Source: Ornithodoros turicata (Eukaryota > Arthropoda > Arachnida > Ixodida > Argasidae). From it: a DNA stretch of 64,000 nucleotides. A model generated the notes under the pieces. The model worked only from the letters and a program-made list of their open reading frames with translations, did not search any database and was not told the DNA's origin. Shown here one piece after another: positions 24,030 to 36,000 of the stretch (position 1 is its first letter; every line of letters starts with the position of its first letter). The translations under genes were made by a program, and so were the position numbers. The stretch covers positions 32,099,482 through 32,163,481 of the forward strand of contig NC_088205.1 in assembly GCF_037126465.1 (NCBI RefSeq), written 5' to 3'.

Positions 24030-27000
24030 GTGCATCTGTTCTTTCGTCAGGCTACCAATTTGCATGAGCTAGTTTGTGTTTGCAGAAGGTCGTTTGAACT
24101 TAAGATGTGCGCCAGCGTCAGGCACACCCCTTGGGGATAACACGAACACCCATAACTCCAAGCGCGCAAGAACGTACGAGATTCAATGTTGCCCTTAAAA
24201 TCCCTAGCACACCAGCCAAATCTGAAGGCATGAATTTGCCTGAGCAGCTCGTGCTACTTAGAGAATGTAGCTACATTATAACAAAAAAAGTTGACACAGA
24301 CATATCTGATCACAAACTTACTTGTTCACACGATCATCTTTGTCCACACAACAAAGAAGCAGGACGAGAATTGACGTGGGAAGAGCCAATGAAAATGGCA
24401 CATAACTTTTGCCTACAGATTTGTTGCAAAGAAAGGCAAAAAATTGGGAATGACGAGGTTTAGATATCACAATTTGCTGATGACTCAATAGCAGATCTTC
24501 AAGATTTGCCTCTACTGCCAGTTTCTGTCTCCGCAAATGAGGTTACATTGCAGTTTTGTTAATATTATTGGAATACATTCATCTGAACCTTGAGCCAGAG
24601 GGTGAGGTCCCGAACTTGTTTGGTGCTGTCGATGAGGGTTCCTTAGAAAGTAATTATGCCGCACATTTTTTTCTTGGAAAGTATTCATTCAGAATTCATT
24701 CGCATAACTCTATGCTCTCTTAACCAATCTTAAGTTTTGCCGTAACCTCCATCCACTTTTAATGCCTCACACCAGTGCAAAACAAGTGCATACATGCCTT
24801 CCCCGTACTAACTGGTGTCGACTGTGTTCACACTGGATGGATCATGCTCCACGTCATCTTCAAATCTTGTCCCGTGCATTGCACCCTTCAGTAGCCCCAA
24901 AAGATGAAAATGGGATGGTTGTGGGGCCTCACAGGGGTCCAGCAGACATTTTTATCCAGCACGACAATGTGCACCCTTAGACAAGCCTGAAAACCCAGGA
25001 GGCAATCGCCAACCTGGAAAACCGGGAATTGTCAGGGAATTTTGATGCGACTGGAAAAGTGTGTGGGAATTAGCAGTGGAAGTCTGGGAAAATCACAGAC
25101 TAGTGCTGCGGCGATGCGCAGGAAATCACAAATGCCGATCAGTGGTTGAGCGGCCACGCCACAGCGAGGTTGCTGCGATTATAGCGGCTCGCCAATACGA
25201 CAAGCTCAGAGGCAGAAAAGTAGGGCGGCCTCATTGATACTCAATATATGGTCCATATCAAAATGTAGCAGCAGGCATCAAGTTCCCTTTTGTTTTGGTC
25301 AGGGACTTCGCTTGAAATAGTCAGTGAAAACCTGGAAAAGTCAGGGAATTTGAAGGCTGCAATTTGGTAGACATCCTGCAATCACCAAACTGCACTTGGC
25401 TCTGCTCCCCCCTCCCCCATGATCTGGCACACTTCAATTCTTTTTGGTTCACTGTACTGCCTTTTGAGCTGATTGTTGTACATCTAAGAGACACGCTATC
25501 ACTACAAACAAAAAAGAAAGAAAAAAAAATTCGAGTGAGGCTGGTGTGAAGGCACCGAAGATTGCATTCTCCAGATTTGAGTTTGGGAAGGATGTAGATT
25601 CAGGATTTGCGTGGGGTTTTCATCTCAAGGGGTGTTGGAATTGTGTAGGGCTGTGTGACACCCGTATCTGCTGACTTTTCAGGCTGAGTGGTGGTCTTAG
25701 AGGTGGGGTGTGGTGGGGGTTGCTCAGAAAATTCCTCATTGTAGACAGTGATATCAATTTCGTACAATGTGCTTTGGTCGTGCACTGCAGAACTATGATG
25801 TGTTGATGATTTTCTTCCTGCAGAATATTGAGCTGGTTGCAGCCAGCCTCAATGGGGACATAGCTGTGTTCAAGTTTCAACAGCAGCGACCCTGGGCAAC
25901 TGCTTCTGACTTGGGCGCAGTGAGTACCCTGTGCTAGGCCAACAAAATGCACTCTCCTATTTGCAGTAAACGTATATTCTATAACGCAGAATATGCATTC
26001 CAGGTGGCATCTGTCGTCGTTGGCGATATTGTAAACGACTCTAGAGTAAGTTTCAGATTTTTTATATATTTGTTTTCGAACATTTTGAATCTGATGTGTA
26101 GTAAGTACATTACATTCTTTATCTGTTGTGTCATAACCAAAAATGTATCAAGTGCAACTTTCAGGTACACAATACTATCCATTATTCAACTTTGATGATC
26201 CTTCTTTGTACAGGTAGCCAAAGGTGTGACCGAAGTACTTTTTTGGTAACATCTTGGTTATGCGAATATATTCCAAAAGCCGGGAATCATAATGCAAGAT
26301 GGAAAAAACTAACATGGACTTAACATAACAAAATAACCAATTTAATCGGACGTTTCGTCTCCCATACGGGAGACATCAGTGCACCCTCGGGAGGGAATGA
26401 GTGACCGATAACCAGTTAAGTCTTTGTATACGTCGGGAAGTGGGCCATGGTTGGCGTTGCAGGCGGTAGGCTCTCTTTGTATGTGCCACGATTCTAGGTA
26501 TTTTCATGGCCCCCACTGTTATTCTCGTGCCAAGGCCTCAGCGTTGTCAAAGTTGAAAGCGTGTCCCGTTCTCCAGCAGTGGTCAACGAGTTCAGTCTTT
26601 AGCCTTGTTGCGTTCGTCGCTTTCGACGTCTTGCTGTGTTCCTGCTGCATTTACGGCCGGTCTCCCCAATGTACGTTATGTCCTTCGTACATTTTGTCTT
26701 TGGGTTTGGTTAGGAGGTCATGCAATCTGACGTGGGGTTTAAAGGTGGTCCAAATTCCCAATGGGAGAAGAGCTCGGCGGATGCTTTCGGACACACCGCT
26801 GACATATGGAATTGTAACAACCCCTTGTTTGGAAGTGCCTGCTCTCGGTTGCTTTTTCTCTTCTATTCGTTTCCGTGTGTTTTTAATAAAATGTGGTGGA
26901 TAACCGCGTTTTGTGAGTAACTGTTGGACAGTTTTTTCTTCTGAGGCGCGAAGTTCAGGGGTCGAAGCGAGGTGCTTCGCGCGGTCGAGTAACGTGTTTA

Positions 27001-30000
27001 TCATGCTGCGTTTACGTTCGCGGGGATGGTGGGAAGTGAAGTGCAAGAAATTGCCTGTGTCACAGGGTCTACGATGTACTGTTGTCTCGATGTGTCCAGC
27101 TTCAGCTCGGTGCACACTAACATCCAGAAAAGGAAGCACATTGTTCTGTTCCACCTCATACGTGAAACGTATTGAAGGCTCCACGCTGTTCAATACAGAG
27201 TGGAGGTCCTGTACGTGATTCTGGTTTAAAATGACAAAGATGTCGTCCACGTACTGCCGGTAGAACTTGACCGGGAAAGACGTCTTTTGTAGCGCTTTTT
27301 CTTCCACGTGTTCCATGATCAAATTAGCCATGGTCACTGACACTGGACTGCCCATCGGGCAGCCTTCGATCTATTGGTATACCTGTCCTTTGGACGTGAA
27401 GTATGATTGTTTCAGACAAAAACGTAGTAAGATGATGATGTCCTCCACCGCCAATGATGTACGTCATGGGAGCGAGGAGTCATTACGCAATCGTGTTTCG
27501 GCTACTTCAACCACGGTCGCAACAGGAACATCAGTGAAAAGCGAAACGACGTCAAAAGACACCATGATGTCTTCTTCACTGATAACTTGATCACGTACTA
27601 GTTGTATGAACTCACGGGAATTACGGACGGTCATGTTGTTATTGCCGGTTACAGGTGATATCAGTTCAAGAAAGTACTTTGAAAGGTTGTAAGTTGGTGA
27701 TCCAATGAATGACACAATCGGACGTAGCGGGCATTCGGGCTTGTGCACTTTAGGGAGGGCTTTATGAGGGAGGGCTTTATTAGGGCTTGTGCACATTCTT
27801 GCAACACCTGTAGATTTCAGACAGGAGAAAATGCAAGCTGTCGATTCCAGACAAGTATGTCGCAAGCTGCATGTACAAGCTCAGCGAGTTTGGGGTGAGA
27901 TTTACCCATCACATCGCCAAGTATGAAGGCTCACTAGACAAAATACTTTTGCGTCAAAGTATTTCATGTGAGCACTTGGTAGTAACATGCAAATAAATAT
28001 GCAAAAAAAGAAGAAGAAGAAAATAATGGCACAGGGTATAGGTGAAATACAAAGAGCTTGGTTTGATGACTGACAAGCCCCCCCCCCCCCCCCCCCCCCC
28101 CTTGAAGTGTGTATCAGCAACTTGGCCAGCCAAACGTATATCTGCGAAGTTGAACACTTGTTGAACAGTGTGTCACCCTTCTTCCTATGCCCCACTCTCT
28201 TGTAGCTTACCAACTCCCAGATTATAGTTGCTGTTCTCTTCAGAATTGCAGTTCCTGTTCCTGCGTGTTTCTTTAGCACAGTTGAGATGTTTACTGCCCA
28301 ACTAGTGCAGTTTTCAACGTTATTGCAGTTCATTTTGGCCAAAAAGAAACATATGAATTACCAAGAACATTCAGTTTGACTGTCAGTCAGTACTAGCGTA
28401 CGCAAACCTAATGTTCATATACAAATGTCCAAACACTCCCTTGATTCTTTAAGAGGTGGTGCCTAAATGTTTTTCTTTTCCTCCGCAGAATAAAGTTCTG
28501 AGCATAAGCTGTGATGGTTGGTGTCACATTTTTGACTTGCAACAGTCGCCAGTAAGTTAAAAACGTTGGCTCAGATAAGGACAAATTATACCACAGTAAG
28601 GATAATTTTATTCACCTTTAGGAGGAGGGCTGCAGGAAGATGTCATCCTTCCACAGTCAACGGCTGCCTGCAAACACCAAGATGGCTTTGCTAGCAGACA
28701 TTAGTGAGTTGAAACAATGGCTCTGTAAGACAAAGAACTTTAATGCGGCGTTATGCAAATACCTCATGCGATGCCGAACTGACCAAGATGTGCTGTAGTT
28801 TATATCCCATAGTTTGGCAGTTCTTGGCAAAATTCACTTGTTAGTTTCCATAATTAGGGTCTGACTATCTCGGGCTAAACCTGATTCCTCCCAGTTATTT
28901 TCCCTAAATCAGTTTAGGACCAAATTCCCAAATTCCAAGCACGTAACTTTACTGTATAATGTATGATGTACACTTATTTAGTAGCAATCTACACTTTTCA
29001 TCCCATTTCACCCGCATTTCACGAACTAGAGATTTAAAAATAACACCCAACACCCCCCAAATTTGAGAAAGGCATTTAACCTGAAAAAGTTAGTCCCTAT
29101 TCATAATGCAGGGATTTTCCTAGCACCTCGCCACACACCCCTACGACCCCCTCCCAAAATACCTGCCAAAAAAGCCTGAAAAACCCTCAGGTACAGGTAC
29201 ACACACACCTTACGGAATTCCAACATCCCGCTGAGATGAAAATCCTGCTCAAATCTCTCACATAATGCGTGGGATTATGAAGTAGAGAACTCCACTTAAA
29301 GCACGAGGTCAGACTCTTGGCATTCCTTCGTCTTTCTTACCCTCCTGTGTAAGTATTGTGTATTATTGCCTAGTGAAAATTAAATATTGTTTGACAGAAT
29401 CGGCACCCTTGTCATCACAATCATCATAATTATATCCCATAAAGGTACCTCCTGCTATCATATTTCAAAAACTTAACAATATCTATATATACTAAGTTGA
29501 ATTCAGACCATACACTTCTTAAGAAAGTCTATGGGGAATTTTTGTTCGCAGGGTTCCCATAAACCTCGCTAAATTTCTACACGAAACAAGTACAGGCGTG
29601 TTCTCCTCGAGCTTCTCTAGGGAATAACACATTTTTGAAGGCCTGACGCGATCCACTGATTTTTGGCGAATTAAAGTTCCTCAAATTTTCAATCCATGGG
29701 AGTCTATGGGAGATGTAACAAAATTGCTCCTTTCGGCCCTCTTGCCCGTGACATTTGGGCCAAGATGATGTCATTCCCTTCAGTTGCAGTCTGGGAATTG
29801 ATTGCAATCAACAAATTTGACAAGCTTACTCCAGTTTTCCAGATCCCTGCGAATGAAAATAATGGATTTGGCGTTTGGTAGCATGTTCCGCGTTGTTCCG
29901 ATTATATCACTTCCTTAGAACGCGCGAGAAAAGCAAAGCGAAGAAAACAATTTTGGGACGGTGCAGCCAACTCTTTCCGGAAGTGAACGTTACCTAGATC

Positions 30001-33000
30001 GCATGAGTCTGCCTTAAATAGGTTGCGAAATCATTTCCAAACTTTTAAAAGAATTCATGTTGGAAATATTGACTTATGTGTGCTACACATGCACATCGAT
30101 ACGCTATATAACTGCGATACCACATTACGGAGGTATTGCACTCCAAAGATCACATGCTGTGGGAGCTCCTCCATCACTCTCTTAACCTCCTCGCCCGTTT
30201 TTCTTGTGATGCTTCATCGTACAGAAAGGAAGTGCACAATTTTTATGTCTCCACGGCAATGCAGAGGCTTGTAAAGAGGGAGTTGGTTATAGGAGAACCG
30301 CCTTCAGGCAAGCGTCCACGAATAAACATCAATTCCTGTCACTATCGATGGTGGATCGAAAAATCTGCATTTTAAAAACACAACAGTAGAAAAACAAGTC
30401 ATATGAGGAATATGTGATGCGTACTGAGTCCAATGGGCTACAATGTATGAAACAGAGCCATACATATTAGTGCATTAAGGTAGCAAGCAAACAACTGCAG
30501 TAGCTATATACACATCAGCCTAATATTAGATATAAATGCATGCACAATCCATAATAATGTGTACAGGGGACAATCCAATACAGGAAAAAGGAAATATGTG
30601 TGCACAATCCTTTGTCCAGGACTCTGCTAACTTTTTGTCACATATACAAAAATTTAATATTTAATTAAAAAATCATAACATTTTGCTCGAATAAGTTTCA
30701 CAGGGCTCACATACTGAGTATGGGGTAAATTCTAAAAGCGATAAAACCCCAGTGCAGGGACACGGACAGACAAAACACAGATAAACAGTGTCTGTGTTTC
30801 GTCTGTCTGTATCCCCTGCACTGGGGTTTTATCGCTTTTAGAATGTACCACCAAACAGCCCGGTTTTTATCGCTTTTTATGGGGTAAATACTGGCAAGCT
30901 GTTTTCACCCAAATCTTGGTTGAAATAGGGTATACATTTCAGATCTTTGGGAATAGTACGAGGGGTGTTCAAGTCAAACCGGGACTTTTCATTTTTCGCA
31001 AAAGTAAAATGAACTTACAGGCGAGAAATTAGTTTTATTTTTCGAAGTAATCTCCAGCTGCACTAATGCACTTGTCCCAGCATTTCACGAGGGCTTGGAT
31101 GCCAGCAGCCTAGAAATCCTTACCGGCACGTACCAGCCATGATCGGACCGCAGTCTTGACCTCGTCGTCGCAGCTGAAGTGGCGGCCCCCCAGGAACGCC
31201 TTCAGTGGCCCGAAGAGATAGAAATCGCTGGGGGCGAAGCCTGGACTATAAGGGGGATGTGGCAGCAACTCCAAGTTGCAGCCAAGTTCCTGTAAGGTGC
31301 GTGTCGTGAGATGCGTGGTATGCGGGCGTGCATTGTCCTGTAGGAAGAGGACTTTTTTGGTTATGAGGCCCGGCCGCTTTTGCTTCAGCGCCTTATGCAC
31401 ATTCCTGAGAACCTGGCAGTAATATGCACTATTGATGGTGGTACCACTAGGCAGAAAATCAACATGAACAACGCCAGCCTTGTCCCAGAAAACCGTGGCC
31501 ATGACCTTACCCGCAGACGGGGTGCTTCGAAACTTCTTGGGAGCTGGCGAGCCCGGATGCTTCCACTGTTTTGATGTGCGTTTAGACCCAGGAGTGAAAT
31601 GGTGCACCCACGTTTCATCGCACGTGATGATCCGATCAAGGAACGGCTGTCCTTCAGTGTCGAAACGGTACCTTAGCTCTTGGGAGATTTCCAGTCTTCT
31701 CTGCCGGTCAAACACGGAGAGCTGCCTCGGGACCCAACGTGCACTAACTTTCCGAAACTGTAGGTGTTCATGAATGATAGTGTTCAACGTTCCCACAGAA
31801 AGGTCCGTCTTTCGAGCCAGTTGGAGACATGTTATCCGTCGGTCCTTGAGGATCAGGCGCTCCACAAGTTGGATGTTCTCAGGAACTCTGACACTGGGCT
31901 CTGAGCCGCCCCGGCCGGGATCGTCCTGCACTGATGTACGCCCGTCTCGGAACCGTTTGCACCACTCAAACGGTTTGCTGCGGCTAAGTGTATCGTGGTC
32001 ATACTGAGCCTGAAGTCTTCTGTGAATTTCAGATGACTTTACGCCTTCATTTACGAGAAAGTTCATGACACTTCACTGTTTGATGTGCGCGCTCACCTCG
32101 TTGTCGGCCATCTTGTCCAGCACGTGTCTTCTGTTTTGCACAAACTTTGGACCAACACGTGGTGAACGCGGAGGCCTGTCGCGTGTGAAAATGGCAAAGA
32201 AGTAGCGCGAGCCATTTGTACTCTCAGGAGATAGAAAGTCCCGGTTTGACTTGAACACCCCTCGTATACCAGTTGAGCCTGTTTATGGGGGATGCAAACT
32301 ACTCCACACAATGTGCAAGGGATTTCCGATGGCATAATTTTAGGAACATGCTTTTGCAGCAAGGGAAAGTGCTAACTATAGTAACACTCCGCTGTATAAT
32401 GGCTGTCTCTGTCCTGAATTCGATGCATAGCAGGTGTCTTTGTGACAAGGCTAATGGCTAGATTCCCCCTCCCCAGAAATTTTTTGAAGAACACACACCC
32501 ACACTTGTGCTAATGCTGTGCCATGTGTATACGCATTATGAATGTACCTTAAAACTTGTCTCTTTGCAGACGACGACGGCAAGACAGAATTAATTCTATG
32601 CCTGACAGATCGTGTTGTGCGGACCTACCATTGGGTTTCCTTTCCAGAGGTTTGTAGATACAGCTGTTGCTTGTGACTTTTTAGTGCATCATGGTCTATG
32701 ACATGCAGGAGGGGGATTGCCAGGGGAAGCTGGTAGGACTTCAGAAATGGGAGTTTGCCAATCAGGTAGGCTGCTTCACTTGCTCGATTTTCCACCGCAC
32801 ATTGTATATTGGGACATTGTTTTCAGATTGGAACAATATCATTAAACCCTGTGGAGGACAATGGAATGGCACTTCTTGTAGCGCAACCAGGGGGAACTTA
32901 TACTCGACTAGACTTCAAGTCACAGAAAGATGTTCCAGATGGAAGTCCCCATGGGTCAGTTCCGTATTACACTGTGGGTTGGCAGGTGCTCCGAGCTGCC

Positions 33001-36000
33001 CAGTTCTGAGAAAGCCTGACCGTGCTTCTAGGGGGTAGGTTTTGGTATGCATGTCAAGTATCACATAAGGGAGTCCTGCTCAGGTCGGAATTGTTTGATC
33101 CGCATCCGTACCCATATTCTATTACGAAATGCAACCGGCATCCGCCCACAACATGCACTTTTTTTTTTTTTTTCAAAATCCCAACCAGATCCGCACTGGT
33201 GCCCGCGACAGGAATGAACAGAGTCATGAGCTTACTAAGGGCCTTGTGTTTTAAGGTTAAAGCCAGTAAAACCTGTTGTACCCCCCTGATTCGCTTCATT
33301 GTCACTAGAGCTCGGAATCCCGGGCCATTTTTACAATACCAAGTTTTCTGGATTTCTAAATATGGATCTCGGAACAGAATCAGGATTTTTTTGCATCTAT
33401 TCCCAGGGTGCCATATAGAAATGTATAACCTGCACATCCATCATACTATCATAAATTGCGATACCGTGCGCGTTCCCTGTCATCCCTGGGGAACATTCTA
33501 GTGGAACAAAATGCACATACATGAAAGAAAAAGAAAGAAAGAAAAAACTGCTCACCGGGCAAAAGTTATGCTGCGTATTATATTTAGGGACTGACTTTTT
33601 CAGGTAATACCCGATTATGTCCAATATTTACCCCCCGAGCTAATTTCCCAATGTACAGGTTTAACCCGGTTTCTCCCCAAAAATGTTTTGGATCAAGCAG
33701 GTTTTCTCATTGCGGAACTGGCAGCGTGTACTTACAGTGTTGTACTAAAATACTTGATGCTACGAGCTTAGAAATATAGTAGCATCTAGATGGCGAATCT
33801 CACGGGGTAGCACAAAAAGTTTGTGCTATCATCCAAAATTCATATCAAAAGAATTAAAACCAAAATAGAAATTGAGGCAAGAGAATAGACAGTGACTGTT
33901 CATTTACCATGAATCAGTGAAAGACGTCAGTCGTAACGCTTTGTGTCTCCGTTTGTGGTCAATGCTGCCCAAATTCGCGAGATGATTCAAAAGGCCTGGC
34001 ACATGCTTTCCACCTGCGAGTCGCGCGACAGTGTTCTCAAGCGAGCTTCTCCTAAAATGCGCAGGCGTTAGGTGAAGCCGATTTGCGGAATGGTGACACG
34101 TAATGTTGCCAGAAGTTGTCCTGATATCTTCCCTCCACGTGTTCTGGTCACTGTTTTCTCAAGCCAGTGCAATGTCACACGGCTTCGTGGTTTATTGTTG
34201 CGAGGGGGTAAAAAGGGGTAAAACAGAGTAAAGGTGATAACATTCCAGGCTGCGCCACATTATATTTCCCACGGTATAGCAGTGCACGAGAAGACACGAC
34301 GTTCGGCACTTATATATACTACAGCGGCTGCTAAATGCAATGACAGTTTTCGCATCTTCCGCTGGAGTATTCTGAGTACTTGTGTGTTTTCCTCTTCTCC
34401 CCTTTTACTCATTCACAGTAATTGTTGTGTTCTGCTCTGGAGCATCCCAGTCCAGTTTTCTCAAAAAGCTGTCTCAGTTTTTTCTTCTCACTTTCAAACA
34501 TATATATGTGTTCATGGAGATTAAAAGAACTAAAGTGAGAGATTCTGCAATACTTTGTGTGGCCTTATGGATCGGATGACTCACGATTTCGTAGGAGTTT
34601 TAATGCAAGTTGAGGGCTGTTCTTGGCTATAGCTTGCATAGTTCACATAAGTCCGCATGTAACATCTTTGTCATGTGTCATGGATGATGGGATTCGTTCG
34701 GTTTCGGATTGTAAATGATAGTTTTAGGGGAAGGCTGCTTGAAACCAAGAGTTGGTAAGAGATCGTTCTTTCCTTTTTACTCGTACGACCACATATTCGT
34801 TGTCCAGAAAGCCGAAATTTATTATCTCGAAATCCCGGAATTTCGGGACATGAAATTATGCGGAACATTTCCCAAAATCCCAGAATTTTGGGATCCCCGG
34901 ATCAGAACCCCAATTGTCACTTTGGGTAAAACTCGAAAACCCCCGAAAATCAACTTGCAAAAGTCCAAAGTTAGCCACCAATACAGACGCTGAAGAACTC
35001 TAAGCACTGCACAATCAGCACATCTGCTGTGTACCTTGCCATTCGTCTGAAATGTGAGATGCGCGCTCTATTTATTTTCCGATGGAAAATTTTGCTTTTC
35101 CACCCGACGTACAGGATGTTTCACCTAAAGTGATAAAAATTGTATTAGAAAACCTACTCTCTCTTATTTCAATATTCTCGCTCTTATTTCAGATAATTTT
35201 GCATTGCAGCCAGGCTGCCATTATTATCAGATGATTGGAAAAGTGAAGGGACAGGTACATTGCCTCCTCGCATCGCTTCTTTCGGAGACCTATGCACGAC
35301 CTGCAATTTGCGCGCTTCGAAACAATGGTTTTTGCAATTTTCTTTTTTTTTGGCTATTACCATTGTAGTAGTGAATATATTTAGCAATAGAATGGGGTAA
35401 ATCTGCCATGCACATTCGGTTTCTGTCAAAAAATTGTTGGGTTGACTTTGTAAAATTTTTGAGAGTTCAGTTGGGAAAATTCAATTTCTCGCAAATTAAA
35501 TTCGATAAAAGTGCTCAGAAGTCATGGCAAAATCTCCACTGGGATAAATAGCATTGATCCCATAATGTTCAGAAAAGTAAATTTTTAATACAATTTTCTA
35601 TTACATTAAATGAAACACCCTGTATATTCATATAGCCCAATTTCACCTTATCTTACAGCTCCTGAAATAAAACCTGGTTTTTACCCCCAATTTGTAAAAA
35701 AAACAGAAAACTCGAAAACACAAGGGCCTATAGGTAGTGTATTTCCCATGGCTGTGCCTGATGGTCATGATGGAAAGGAATTGTTCTGTGGCAGGAACAT
35801 ACAAAGGGACAAACACAACACAAACCTCAAGTTGCCTGGGGACAGTTGAAAACCTGATGGGTTATGAGCTGCTTAGCTTAGCAAATTGGCTGTTAGCTTT
35901 CGGCTAAGCTATTTGGGTTTTCTAAGTACAGTCAGATGATCTACCATCTTAATTTGAGGAAGAGTCGTACTGCAGTATTTCTTGTTTGTCAACTTGAATC

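Noticed and set aside
24107..24463. 118-codon plus-strand open frame in ITFG2 intron 1 as a gene
   Set aside because: No recognisable motif, start or splice context. It probably derives from an old repeat or chance.
26424..26903. 159-codon plus-strand frame
   Set aside because: It is the antisense shadow of the Penelope endonuclease and reverse transcriptase region.
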